A stretch of 64,000 nt of DNA from contig NZ_ATMR01000180.1 of NCBI RefSeq assembly GCF_000427335.1, forward strand, positions 28,472 through 92,471, written 5' to 3'. Below the pieces are notes generated by a model. That model worked only from the letters and a program-made list of their open reading frames with translations. It made no database searches and was not told the origin of the DNA. A program made the position numbers and the translations under genes. Below, one piece after another: positions 17,459 through 27,026 of this stretch. Each line of letters begins with the position of its first letter. The first letter of the stretch is position 1. Source of the stretch: Winogradskyella psychrotolerans RS-3 (GTDB lineage Bacteria > Bacteroidota > Bacteroidia > Flavobacteriales > Flavobacteriaceae).

Positions 17459-18463
17459 TTATTTAAAAAATAGTTGTGGGAATGAGTCTTCAGGTTTCTT
17501 TTTTAATATAACCAAATTAAATGTCGATTTCAAAAAACCGAGGCCATATCCAAAAAACTGAATAATTATAGCTAACAACGCTTGAAAAGCAATACTTATA
17601 CTTCTATTTGACGTTAAAGCCAATATAAAAGCTGTAGCAAAATATAATTCATAAAAATACAACAGAAGATGCATTTGAAAAATCGCCATTACAATTGAAA
17701 CTATAAAACCTAAACTAAACAGTGTGGGAAACCAATAGACTATACTTTTAGAATTTGGATGCCATTGATTAAGAATAGGTCTTACCATACCAAATTTATG
17801 AACTTGCTTGTAAAACTTAGACCAAGAAATACGTCGTTTGTGATAAACTAATGCATTTTGAATCAGAGTGGTTTTAAAACCTAATTTACGTAATCGTAAG
17901 GATAAATCGGGATCTTCGCCAGGATGAATTTTACCAAATCCACCTGAAGCCAAAAAAGCCTTTTTAGACAAACCCATATTAAAACTTCGCGGTTGAAAGT
18001 CTTCTACATTTTGCTTCCCTCCTCTTATACCTCCTGTGGTAATAAAAGACGTCATGGCAAAATTTATAGCTTTTTGAAGATTAGAAAACGAACTATGAGC
18101 AGCATCCGGACCACCAAAACATTCATAATATGAGGTCTCTAAAAACGTTTTCACTTCTATTAAATAATTTGAAGGTAACAGTACATCTGAATCTAAAATG
18201 ATAAAATAATTTCCTTTAGCCATCTCCATACCATAATTCCTAGAATCTCCTGGCCCTGAATTCTCCTTAAAATAATAAGAAATATCGAGCTGATGATTAA
18301 ACAACTCTACAACAGGTTCTGATGTTTCGGTTGAGCCATCTTCTACGATTACTATTTCATAGGTATGCTGACCTTCAAAATTTAAAAAACTTTCTAGCAG
18401 TTCTTTAATTTCGTTGGGTCTGTTATAAACAGGAATAATAAATGAAAAATCAATGGCCTTCAT
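17459..18463 (-). CDS. Family 2 glycosyltransferase with C-terminal membrane helices
   Basis: A 334-residue inverting glycosyltransferase, probably at the inner face of the cytoplasmic membrane. The GT-A domain has FIIPVYNRP at 8-16, EDGS at 41-44 and the metal-binding DSD at 91-93. The acceptor-site motif GEDPDLSLRLRKLG lies near 180. Two to three hydrophobic segments follow after residue 240. It heads the ybbR-coaE operon. Donor and acceptor sugars cannot be read from sequence; a role in surface polysaccharide is an inference. Confidence 0.9.
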   Translation of the reverse strand: MKAIDFSFIIPVYNRPNEIKELLESFLNFEGQHTYEIVIVEDGSTETSEPVVELFNHQLDISYYFKENSGPGDSRNYGMEMAKGNYFIILDSDVLLPSNYLIEVKTFLETSYYECFGGPDAAHSSFSNLQKAINFAMTSFITTGGIRGGKQNVEDFQPRSFNMGLSKKAFLASGGFGKIHPGEDPDLSLRLRKLGFKTTLIQNALVYHKRRISWSKFYKQVHKFGMVRPILNQWHPNSKSIVYWFPTLFSLGFIVSIVMAIFQMHLLLYFYELYFATAFILALTSNRSISIAFQALLAIIIQFFGYGLGFLKSTFNLVILKKKPEDSFPQLFFK

Positions 18464-18570
18464 AAGTCACAAAGGTAATTAAACCAAACACAATTTTTAA
18501 CAGTTACGATAGCTTAAAATAAATTCAAAATTTAGAAATGAACCCAACTGCCTTTTATTGATTTTAGAGC

Positions 18571-18601
18571 AAAAAAAAGCCGCTAAAATTAGCGGCTTTT
18601 T
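18571..18601 (-). terminator. Strong terminator of the 887-residue T9SS protein gene
   Basis: A perfect 13-bp stem, AAAAAGCCGCTAA (18574-18586) with 18589-18601, has a two-base loop and long A/T runs on both sides. It functions for the minus-strand gene ending at 18624 and could also stop plus-strand transcripts. A near-copy of the CCGCTAA-AA-TTAGCGG core recurs after the paralogous gene at 21503-21530. Confidence 0.88.
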
Positions 18602-18623
18602 AAGAATTATAAAGTTAATAAGC

Positions 18624-21287
18624 TTATTGCTTAATCACTCGTATAGTTTCAGTCACATTTGCTATAGTTACTTTAACAAAGTAAGTACCTGTTTGCAAGT
18701 TAGACATATCTAAATCACTATCAACAGCATTAGGTGTTACTCTTAATACTTCTTGACCTAGCATATTATACATTGCCACCTGCTCTATTGTATTTTGAGC
18801 ATTTAAGGTTAATGTATTTTTAACTGGGTTTGGATAGTATGTGAAAGCAGCTTCGCTTTCGTAATTAATAGTACTTAATACTTGGTTAGTAGAGATATCT
18901 AAACAAAATGAACCTTGTCTAGTATCACTATAACCATCTACTTGTACATAATACGTTTCACCAACTGTTACTGCTAAATCTGTAATTAGAGAATTCCAAG
19001 AAGATCCATTTGATAAAATTGTAACTCCTTCATCTTGACTACAATCCATTTGCACTAAACTACCTGGCATACCTGAATAAACAGCTAATTCAGAATCTAG
19101 TAAAGTACCACCTGCAAAGTCTGTAGAAACATCAACGCTAGCAACACCTGCAGGAACTGTAAAAGTAAACCAAACATCATTATTTGCTGTTGCATCTTCA
19201 AAACAATCTCCTACTGTCTCTCCTGAATCAGTTGCAGACAAATTAGTTGCATTAGTATTTGTGCCATCGCAATACCCTTCATCAACTGTAATTGCTATTG
19301 CAGTAGCAATATCGTCATTTACAGGAGGGCATGCTAGTTGTGTTAATGCTTCACTTGATTGCTCACACGTTGCATCATTATCATCTGCAATTGTAATCAC
19401 TACATCTGTAGCATTTGTATATGGACCAAATGTTAAAATTGTCGCCTCTGTTGCTGCTTGAGCATCATTCCCTTGGTCGTCAGTTACAGTAACAGCAGTA
19501 GCTGTTCCCATATCTGTAATATCTACTTCGATATTAAATCCACCACTAGTACCACAATCACTAACTACAGTATATGTAGCCGTTGCATTGGCACAAGTGT
19601 TTTCTGTAATATCTAAAGTGTAACCCACAGAATTTGGTGTTGCGAATGTAGAAATCACAATATAATATTTAGTTCCTCCAACAACATCTACACCTTCAAT
19701 ACCTCTATCAGCACTACCACTAGAACCTGCAAAACCTACACAAGCCGTTGCTTCATCCGTAGGACATCCATCTAATAAATGAATAGCAGACCACGTAGCT
19801 GTTAATTCTGTTAAATCTAAATTAATATTAGCATCTGCGCTTGGTGTATATGTATAAACAACGTCATTTCCACTTAAATAATTAGCATTACAAACACTAT
19901 CACCATTCCCGAAAAAATTAGTATAATTAACAGTATCGTCTGTAGTGTTATATGGCAAAGTGTTTATAACAATTGGGTTTGCACAATCGTCACCAGGAAC
20001 TGCTAAACGTGCTGTAACCGTTAACACACCCGATGGATTAGTTGTTGCATCCCATGCTCCTTCAAAACCTCCATACATATAAGGACCTGCGTTTAAAGTA
20101 AAACGACTAGCATAATAATAAGTTCCCTCGGTTAACCCAAGATCTTGCATAGCTACAGCAAATTGATCGTTGTTATTTCCAGCCTCTTCAGAGAAAAATG
20201 GTGCAATTTCCCAAGTCCAACCTGTACCAGATGGATCTGTATCTGTATCACTGTAACCAATCCACGCCTCAATACCTGCTGCTGCACCCGTAGTAGTGTC
20301 AGTTAAACCAGCTTCGTATACTTGTGCAAAAACCAATTGGTCAGCCGCTTCATTTTCAGCAAATGTTAATGCAGCAGGCCATTGTAAGTTGTAATAATCT
20401 AATGTCGTAGCTGCAGTTGGACAAAAATCTAAAACTGAGTCTAGCACAACATCGCAAGTATCTTCATTTTCATTTTCAAGCGTTAACACTACAGGTGTTC
20501 CAATAGGGAAAGGCCCTACAGTAACTTCACCTGTTGCTGTAACTGTTGTTGAAGCAACGCCTGCATCGTTAGTGATTTCAAGATTGGTAGAGTCTCCTAA
20601 ATCAGTTACATCTACTAATATTGAGAATTGAGCGTTATCACAATCTTCAACTATTGAAGCAGTAGCTGCTGCTGGTGCACATAACGCACTTATTCCATTA
20701 AAAGTAACATTACCTCTAGACTGAAATCTAACTCCTGTTGGTGGAGCTAATGGGTCTGGATTATTTGCAGGAGTATCTGTTCTATAAACTAATGACAAAT
20801 TAGCTGTAGGACCATCTGTTGCAGAAACACGATCAGATCCACCTCCATAATCTGCTTCATTTGCATCAAAAGCAATAATTAGATTATCTGTTCCATTATA
20901 GGTAAACGGAGTACTAAATGTAACTGTTAAAACATCTGCTGCTATTGTAACGGTTCCGTTAGTTAATACTTGTGTTAAAGTTGAAACATCTACCCAATCA
21001 GTTGTAGACTCGAATGAGGATTTAGTAGTATGTCCAATCCAAACATCTACCATTTCATCTGCAGATGACATATCGGCTCCTGTTATAAGCTGAAAATCCA
21101 TCGATGTGATATCACCCGTAGAATTTATTTCCGAAGCCAAATAAATAGATTGACCATAAGAATAACCATAATAAGCTGTTACTGGAGGTGATTCAAAAGT
21201 CCCACCGTCGTTACCTGTACCTATGGTAACTTGAGAAAAAGAAAGCGATGTAAACAAAATCGCCATAATTAATGTAATTTTCTTCAT
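18624..21287 (-). CDS. Secreted T9SS type A sorting-domain protein, multidomain
   Basis: An 887-residue exported protein. The signal peptide is MKKITLIMAILFTSLSFS. A beta-rich N-terminal region and two related Ig-like Cys modules (about 205-290 and 560-650, each beginning ATAS/ATAT and containing EDC or SDC) surround a PPC-like domain near 430-560. A second PPC-like domain lies near 655-800. The type A T9SS sorting domain (FTYYPNPVKNTLTLNAQN...TIRVIKQ) ends the protein. The sorting domain directs export through the type IX system and attachment at or release from the cell surface. The last 230 residues are nearly identical to the next gene's. Binding target is unknown. Confidence 0.88.
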   Translation of the reverse strand: MKKITLIMAILFTSLSFSQVTIGTGNDGGTFESPPVTAYYGYSYGQSIYLASEINSTGDITSMDFQLITGADMSSADEMVDVWIGHTTKSSFESTTDWVDVSTLTQVLTNGTVTIAADVLTVTFSTPFTYNGTDNLIIAFDANEADYGGGSDRVSATDGPTANLSLVYRTDTPANNPDPLAPPTGVRFQSRGNVTFNGISALCAPAAATASIVEDCDNAQFSILVDVTDLGDSTNLEITNDAGVASTTVTATGEVTVGPFPIGTPVVLTLENENEDTCDVVLDSVLDFCPTAATTLDYYNLQWPAALTFAENEAADQLVFAQVYEAGLTDTTTGAAAGIEAWIGYSDTDTDPSGTGWTWEIAPFFSEEAGNNNDQFAVAMQDLGLTEGTYYYASRFTLNAGPYMYGGFEGAWDATTNPSGVLTVTARLAVPGDDCANPIVINTLPYNTTDDTVNYTNFFGNGDSVCNANYLSGNDVVYTYTPSADANINLDLTELTATWSAIHLLDGCPTDEATACVGFAGSSGSADRGIEGVDVVGGTKYYIVISTFATPNSVGYTLDITENTCANATATYTVVSDCGTSGGFNIEVDITDMGTATAVTVTDDQGNDAQAATEATILTFGPYTNATDVVITIADDNDATCEQSSEALTQLACPPVNDDIATAIAITVDEGYCDGTNTNATNLSATDSGETVGDCFEDATANNDVWFTFTVPAGVASVDVSTDFAGGTLLDSELAVYSGMPGSLVQMDCSQDEGVTILSNGSSWNSLITDLAVTVGETYYVQVDGYSDTRQGSFCLDISTNQVLSTINYESEAAFTYYPNPVKNTLTLNAQNTIEQVAMYNMLGQEVLRVTPNAVDSDLDMSNLQTGTYFVKVTIANVTETIRVIKQ

Positions 21288-21502
21288 ATAAAATATATTT
21301 TAGTTAGTAATTCTTTAAAAATATGTTAATTATTCATATAAATCTGAGGTTTAACCTTCAAATCGTTTAAACGCAAAAAAACCCGTTTTAGCACTAAAAC
21401 ATCTATGTAAATTTAAACGTTTAACATTTGAATTTATTTATTCTTTATTTTCAACGCTATAAATACGGCATAACTTAGAGATTTAATAAAGTTTAAAACA
21501 AA

Positions 21503-21530
21503 AGGAAACCGCTAAAATTAGCGGCTTCCT
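21503..21530 (-). terminator. Terminator of the 466-residue T9SS protein gene
   Basis: AGGAA-A-CCGCTAA (21503-21515) pairs with TTAGCGG-C-TTCCT (21518-21530), with one A-C mismatch and a two-base loop, followed on the minus strand by T-rich sequence. The core matches the terminator of the paralog at 18571-18601, so it was probably copied with the gene end. Confidence 0.75.
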
Positions 21531-21553
21531 GTATTTAATAAAGTGTTTAATGC

Positions 21554-22954
21554 TTATTGCTTAATCACTCTAATTGTTTCTGTAACGTTAGCTATAGTTA
21601 CTTTAACAAAGTAAGCACCTGTTGCCAAGTTAGACATATCTAAATCACTATCAACAGCATTAGGATTAGTTCTTAATACTTCTTGACCTAACATATTATA
21701 CATAGCAACCTGCTCTATTGTATTTTGAGCATTTAATGATAATGTGTTTTTAACTGGGTTTGGATAGTATGTGAATGCAGATTCACTTTCGTAATTTATT
21801 GTATTTAAGACTTGGTTTGTAGAAATATCTAAACAAAACGATCCCGTTTGCGTAGTATAACCCTCAACTTGTACATAATACGTCTCTCCAACAATCACTG
21901 CTAAATCCGTAATTAATGAATTGTAAGCAAATCCATTAGATAAAATAGTAGCACCATCATCTTGACTACAACCAATTTCTACTAAACTGCCAGGGGTACC
22001 AGAATAAACTGCCAATTCAGTATCTAATAAAGTTCCGCCTGTAAAATCAGTAGAAACATCTACAGTTGCAACATCTGCAGGAACGGTAAATGTAAACCAA
22101 ACATCACTAAGCGCCTCTGTACCTTGAAAACAAGATCCAAATGCTTCAGCAGAACCTGATGCTTGAATATTATTTGCATTAGTATTTGTACCATCACAAA
22201 ATCCTTCATCTACAGTAACTGCTATGGCTGCAGCAATGTCGTCATTGACAGGAAATACAAATGTGACAAATGTTTGTTCTGCACAATCAATTGATGCCCC
22301 TACACTGTTAAATGGTGTAATAGTTACATAATACGTAGTACCTTCTAATAACGCACCAATATTAGTCGTAGTAACATTACCTAATGTTTCAGAATAAACA
22401 TCTGATAATCCAGAGGCAGTTCCTACAGCTACATCATAACCATCAATTAGGCCTGAAGCTTCTGACCATGAAATGTCACCTTCTAAAGTTACATTTTCAG
22501 TTGCAGATAACATAGCATCACACGATGGTGGACTAGATGCATCAAAGCTAACTAATAAATCTATATCAAAAAATATTACATCAAAATAACCGTCAAGATC
22601 ATTCGAAGTAAGCGTTATAGTAGTAAAACCCGTAACATCTAAGCCGTTAAAGTCAGCATCACATCCAGCAGGAATCGTTGTTCCGTCTGAGGCACCACCT
22701 ATAACTGCTAAATCAAAATCATACCAATCCCCACAATAAGTTGTACCACCTGTTGCACTATTATAGTGAACAGTAAATGTAGCTAATGAAATAGCTGTAA
22801 TTGGGTCAGCACCATTAACAGTAATATCTGCGCTGTTAATTGTAAGGACAACCGCGTCATTATCTACTCCTGTAGTACCGAAATTTTGACTGATCTGAGA
22901 AAATCCTAGTAAGGATAGTCCAAAAAATAAAATTGAGAATGTAATTTTTTTCAT
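21554..22954 (-). CDS. Secreted T9SS type A sorting-domain protein with fibronectin-III-like domain
   Basis: A 466-residue exported protein paralogous to its downstream neighbour. The signal peptide is MKKITFSILFFGLSLLGFS. A beta-rich segment at about 20-135 is followed by a fibronectin-III-like domain at about 145-230 (ISWSEASGLIDGYDVAV and GTTYYVTITPFN). A PPC-like domain follows at about 235-380 and then the type A sorting domain (FTYYPNPVKNTLSLNAQN to TIRVIKQ). The C-terminal half matches the 887-residue protein almost residue for residue, and the upstream leader is also shared. Function is unknown; surface display or secretion by T9SS is well supported. Confidence 0.88.
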   Translation of the reverse strand: MKKITFSILFFGLSLLGFSQISQNFGTTGVDNDAVVLTINSADITVNGADPITAISLATFTVHYNSATGGTTYCGDWYDFDLAVIGGASDGTTIPAGCDADFNGLDVTGFTTITLTSNDLDGYFDVIFFDIDLLVSFDASSPPSCDAMLSATENVTLEGDISWSEASGLIDGYDVAVGTASGLSDVYSETLGNVTTTNIGALLEGTTYYVTITPFNSVGASIDCAEQTFVTFVFPVNDDIAAAIAVTVDEGFCDGTNTNANNIQASGSAEAFGSCFQGTEALSDVWFTFTVPADVATVDVSTDFTGGTLLDTELAVYSGTPGSLVEIGCSQDDGATILSNGFAYNSLITDLAVIVGETYYVQVEGYTTQTGSFCLDISTNQVLNTINYESESAFTYYPNPVKNTLSLNAQNTIEQVAMYNMLGQEVLRTNPNAVDSDLDMSNLATGAYFVKVTIANVTETIRVIKQ

Positions 22955-22968
22955 AAAATAAATTTTAA

Positions 22969-22995
22969 GTTAGTTATTCTCTAAAAATATGTTAA
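22969..22995 (-). promoter_or_regulatory. Shared 27-base leader element of the two T9SS genes (second copy at 21303-21329)
   Basis: The blocks 22969-22995 and 21303-21329 agree at 25 of 27 positions (plus-strand start GTTAGT, end ATATGTTAA). They lie 15 and 16 bases upstream of the respective start codons. The upstream parts beyond them diverge. This is either a conserved promoter/5'-UTR element or a remnant of gene duplication. Confidence 0.6.
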
Positions 22996-23129
22996 ATCTT
23001 TAGAATATAATTAGCTTTAACAACACAATCGTTGAAACACAAATATAAACGACAAAAAACACTGATTTATTCTTGTAAGTATTTTCAAACAATAGAATAT
23101 GACGCCTAAATTAAATTTAAGGCAAAAAA

Positions 23130-23160
23130 AAGCTCTTACATTAAGGTAATGTAAAAGCTT
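23130..23160 (-). terminator. Terminator of fabI
   Basis: AAGCT-C-TTACATTA (23130-23143) pairs with TAATGTAA-A-AGCTT (23147-23160) with one mismatch and a 3-base loop. On the minus strand the stem is followed by eight T residues. It lies 28 bases past the fabI stop codon. Confidence 0.88.
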
Positions 23161-23188
23161 AGATAAGTTAAAGTAAAGTGATTACGTG

Positions 23189-24007
23189 TTATTGCTTTTC
23201 TACAAAATTTTCTAGAACCACATCACTAACCCCCATATTACTAAATCCTCCATCATTATATAGATTTTGAAGTGTGACACGTTTGGTTAAATCACTAAAT
23301 AATGTTATTGTATAATTGGCACAATCCATTGCCGTTGCGTTTCCTAATGGTGACATTTTTTCTGCATATGCAATGAAGCCATCAAATCCTTTAACACCTG
23401 TCCCAGCAGTTGTTGGTGTTGGTGATTGCGAAATAGTGTTGACTCTTACTTTTTTATCTCTACCAAAGAAATAGCCAAAACTACGCGCCACACTTTCTAA
23501 ATAGGCTTTATTATCTGCCATATCATTATAATCTGGAAACACACGTTGCGCTGCCATATAGCTTAACGCCACAATACTTCCCCATTCATTCATGGCATCT
23601 GCTTTATAAAGTGTTTGCATTACTTTATGAAAAGACATAGCAGAAACATCGGTTCCTTTTTGTGTCCAAGCATAGTTTTGATCCGTATAATGTTTTCCTT
23701 TTCTTACATTTATAGACATACCGATAGAATGTAATACAAAATCTATTTTACCACCTAAAATTTCCATAGACTGTGCTACCAAGTTTTGTAAATCCTCTTC
23801 TGAAGTAGCGTCTGCAGGAACAATTTGTGAACCTGTCTTTTCTGCTAATTCATCTATTTGTCCCATACGTATGGAAACTGGTGCGTTGGTTAATACAAAT
23901 GTTCCTCCTTCTTCATGAACGCGTATTGCTGTTTTCCAGGCAATAGAGTTTTCGTCTAATGCGCCAAATATGATTCCTCTCTTTCCTTTAAGTAAGTTGT
24001 ATGACAT
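23189..24007 (-). CDS. fabI: Enoyl-[acyl-carrier-protein] reductase (NADH)
   Basis: Catalyses the last reduction in each fatty-acid elongation cycle. Short-chain dehydrogenase fold, with the FabI-type N-terminus LLKGKRGIIFGALDENSIAW and active-site residues Tyr150, Tyr160 and Lys167 (Y-x6-K) in SYMAAQRVFPDYNDMADNK. I begin at ATG 24007 (MSYNLLKGKR, 272 residues). The open frame extends 16 codons upstream, but relatives start at MSYNLL. A TAACTTTG box, matching the Bacteroidota -7 consensus, lies about 45 bases upstream on the minus strand, without a good -33 TTG. Confidence 0.95.
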   Translation of the reverse strand: MSYNLLKGKRGIIFGALDENSIAWKTAIRVHEEGGTFVLTNAPVSIRMGQIDELAEKTGSQIVPADATSEEDLQNLVAQSMEILGGKIDFVLHSIGMSINVRKGKHYTDQNYAWTQKGTDVSAMSFHKVMQTLYKADAMNEWGSIVALSYMAAQRVFPDYNDMADNKAYLESVARSFGYFFGRDKKVRVNTISQSPTPTTAGTGVKGFDGFIAYAEKMSPLGNATAMDCANYTITLFSDLTKRVTLQNLYNDGGFSNMGVSDVVLENFVEKQ

Positions 24008-24086
24008 GTTTACAATATATTTAGTTGATAGTTTGTTGAATTGTAAAGATTTCAAAGTTAATTAAACTTTAAACGTATTAATTGGT

Positions 24087-24338
24087 TCACATTTTTAGGT
24101 CGTCTATAATATGATCCCATTCATCTACCCAATTTCCGTCTTTGTATATAATCACCCCAAATTCTTGATGATAATATTTATATCCATTTTGTATGGTTTG
24201 ATTGTCTGGAAAAATATAATCTGGAACACATTCGCCATTAATAATAACATGCTTTACATCGCATGGATCTTCATCATCTGCGCAACCTATAAACGCAAAA
24301 CTTCCTATAAACAATAGGATCATAAAATAGTGTTTCAT
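24087..24338 (-). CDS. Small putative lipoprotein
   Basis: An 83-residue protein with a lipoprotein signal (MKHYFMILLFIGSFAFIGC, Cys19). The mature part is acidic with two further Cys (DPCDVK and GECVPDY), which might form a disulfide. No family recognised. It lies between recN and fabI on the same strand, 13 bases downstream of recN, so it may be expressed from the recN transcript. Location is probably the outer or inner membrane, facing the periplasm. Confidence 0.7.
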   Translation of the reverse strand: MKHYFMILLFIGSFAFIGCADDEDPCDVKHVIINGECVPDYIFPDNQTIQNGYKYYHQEFGVIIYKDGNWVDEWDHIIDDLKM

Positions 24339-24351
24339 CTATTCAATTGAA

Positions 24352-26004
24352 TCAGTTTAACAATTGTTTCGCATGTGCCATGGCAGAATCTGTAATTGTT
24401 AAACCACCTAGCATTTGTGCGACTTCAACTATGCGTTCGTCTTCGTTTAATTTTTTGAGTTGCGTATGCGTAATATCATCAATATCTGTTTTAAATACTT
24501 TGAAATGCGAATTGCCTTTCGCCGCAATTTGAGGTAAATGTGTAATAGAAAACACTTGCATGCTACTACTCATCTGCTTCATAATGTCTCCCATTTTATT
24601 TGAAATCTCACCTGAAACTCCGGTATCAATTTCATCAAACATTATAGATGGTAACTGAATATATTCTGCCAAAACAGATTTTATAGCTAACATAATACGC
24701 GATAACTCCCCACCAGATGCCGACTTTTTAAGCTCATTAAAGCTAGAACCTTTATTTGCCATAAATAAAAACTGCAAGCTATCCTTTCCGTTTTTTACAA
24801 ACTGATCTGTTGGCTCTAATTCAACTTTAAACTTAGCATTTGGCATTCCTAAATCTGAAAGAATGGCTTCTAACTTAGATACAAAAACTGGAATTACTTT
24901 TTTTCTGTTTTTTGAAATCTTTAAAGCAATTTGATTTAATTTTTCGTTAGCTTTTAAAATCTCTTGTTCTTTATCTAGTATCGTTTGATCTAAACTTTCA
25001 GTGTCATCGATTTTAGATTGTAAATCTTTTTTGATTGTAATTAAGTCTTCGATTTCTGAAACGGAATGCTTTTGAAATAGATTGTTTACAATTTGAAGTT
25101 TACTATTAATACGTTCTAATTCTTGTGGATCTGTAGATAAATTATCTTCAAGATTATCAATTTCAATAAGTACATCATCTAATTCAATCCCTACACTAAT
25201 GATACGTTCCTTTAAAGATTCGTAAGGTTTACCAAAAGTGGCTATTTTTGATAGTTCTTGTTTTGCAGAATTAATCTGATCAATTACGCCTAGTCCTTCG
25301 GCATCTAAAATGGCTTTAGCACTACTTAGCTTCTCACCAATGATTTCAACATTGTTAAGTTCTTCATATTGATTTTCTAAATCTTCGAGATTAATTTTCT
25401 CTAAATTAATTTCATTTAATTCATTGGATAAAAACAGATTATAATCGTACTCTTTTATCAATTCAGCTTTAGACAGTTTTAATACTGCTAATGCTTTTTG
25501 AAGTTTTTTGAATACACTCAAACCTTTAGAAAATTCTTCTAAATTCAATTTATTATCCGCTAAGGCATCTATAACTTTAAACTGATAATCGTCTTGTGTT
25601 AACTGTTGTGTTTGGTGTTGTGAATGAATATCAATTAAATAACTACTTAACGCAACTAAACTCTCTAAAGTTACAGGAGTATCATTGATAAATGCTCTAG
25701 ACTTTCCAGATGCTAAAATTTCTCTTCTAATAATAGTGTGCACGTCATAATCTAAATCTAGGGATTTAAATAGTGCCTTTAGATCGTAATTGGCAATATC
25801 AAAGGCAGCTTCTATAATGCATTTTTCTTCTGCAGTTTTCACCTGACTCAGATCGGCACGTTTCCCTAAAACTAAGGATAAACCACCTAATAAGATAGAC
25901 TTACCTGCACCTGTTTCTCCTGTAATAATAGTTAAACCATTATTAAAGGATACATTTAACTCATCGATGAGTGCGTAATTTTTTATGTAAAGTGATGTTA
26001 ACAA
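24352..26004 (-). CDS. recN: DNA repair protein RecN
   Basis: SMC-like ATPase acting in double-strand-break repair. The Walker A motif GETGAGKS is at 29-36 after MLTSLYIKNYALIDEL. A long coiled coil spans about 160-370. The C-terminal ABC half carries the signature SASGGELSRIMLAIK and the Walker B MFDEIDTGVSGE. The 550-residue length is normal. The start is TTG at 26004; the reading before it is not conserved. A TAATTTTG sequence lies about 22 bases upstream on the minus strand and may be the -7 element. It follows DUF4835 in the usual flavobacterial order coaBC-DUF4835-recN. Confidence 0.95.
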   Translation of the reverse strand: MLTSLYIKNYALIDELNVSFNNGLTIITGETGAGKSILLGGLSLVLGKRADLSQVKTAEEKCIIEAAFDIANYDLKALFKSLDLDYDVHTIIRREILASGKSRAFINDTPVTLESLVALSSYLIDIHSQHQTQQLTQDDYQFKVIDALADNKLNLEEFSKGLSVFKKLQKALAVLKLSKAELIKEYDYNLFLSNELNEINLEKINLEDLENQYEELNNVEIIGEKLSSAKAILDAEGLGVIDQINSAKQELSKIATFGKPYESLKERIISVGIELDDVLIEIDNLEDNLSTDPQELERINSKLQIVNNLFQKHSVSEIEDLITIKKDLQSKIDDTESLDQTILDKEQEILKANEKLNQIALKISKNRKKVIPVFVSKLEAILSDLGMPNAKFKVELEPTDQFVKNGKDSLQFLFMANKGSSFNELKKSASGGELSRIMLAIKSVLAEYIQLPSIMFDEIDTGVSGEISNKMGDIMKQMSSSMQVFSITHLPQIAAKGNSHFKVFKTDIDDITHTQLKKLNEDERIVEVAQMLGGLTITDSAMAHAKQLLN

Positions 26005-26139
26005 GCGCTTAAATTTATTGGTATTACAAAATTAAGTTTTTAAGGCTAAGTAATATGAAATTATAGTGGAAATATGTTTGAGGTATTAAAGCACTTCGAC
26101 TAGATGCAATAACTTAAAAGACAGTCTGTAAAACAAAGA

Positions 26140-27026
26140 CTAATACTTAATATTCCTCCACTTTTGAGAATGCATTGGAGCAATTCTATTTAAGATATCC
26201 ATTGCATCTGTAATATTAACACTTGGTCCACCTGAAAGAATGTCCATTATTTCATCTGCTTTAGCATCAAAGAATACACGCATTAAGAATGAATTTGGTC
26301 TTGCTCTATGCACTTTTTGTAAAGCATCTAAAACAGAAATTATTTGAGACTTTCCTTCTTTTGCGCCTTCACTCATAATATCTAAACCTTCAATATGATA
26401 TTTATACATCGCTAATCTCATATTTTTAAAAGAAGGCGACATTAGATTATCTATTAAAGCAAAACGCGACTGTAAGCCGTCTTCTAATTTCCAACCCTGA
26501 CCATTAAGTTGTTGTGAGTAGCTCGCTATAGTTTGCGCTTGACTGAAATACTCATTACCTCCATTAAGCTCAAACGTATCTGCGTCTATTCCTAAAATCA
26601 TATAGACATGAAATGACAACACAGAAATTAAGTTAGACTCAAACTGACTCTCATTAAAAACTAAATTCTGAAATTCTAAATATTCAAAATTAAAATTTCT
26701 GTCATTATAATTATAAACAGGAGAACTGTACGTGGAATTAAAAATAGGTCTAGAAGACGATACCTGAATCGATGCTGAAAACAAATTATTGCTTTGTTCT
26801 GTGACGTTAATTACCATACTGCAATTAATACGCTCTTGTTGACCAAAAGTCTTTTTAGTCCATTTGGTATTATTTACAAATTCTGTAAGTTGGTTTCCTA
26901 AGGTTTTAAATAAAACGTCATTTTCAGCTCCCGTTTGCTGCGCTATCACAGATACTGTGCAGTTTAACTCTTGAGAAAACGTTACAGAGGTCACTAAAAA
27001 AGCAAATAAAAAAATAGGTTACGCAT
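26140..27026 (-). CDS. DUF4835 family secreted protein, frameshift in the signal peptide
   Basis: About 295 residues, restricted to Bacteroidota, function unknown. The mature part begins QELNCTVSVIAQQ, followed by a conserved WTKKTFGQQERINC and the C-terminal MDILNRIAPMHSQKWR. The uninterrupted frame starts at an internal codon in the signal peptide (26994). One missing base in the six-A run 26996-27001 (plus strand) separates it from ATG 27026. With the base restored the signal reads MRNLFFYLLFLVTSVTFSQ. The start overlaps the coaBC stop by 8 bases, which indicates translational coupling. Confidence 0.88.
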
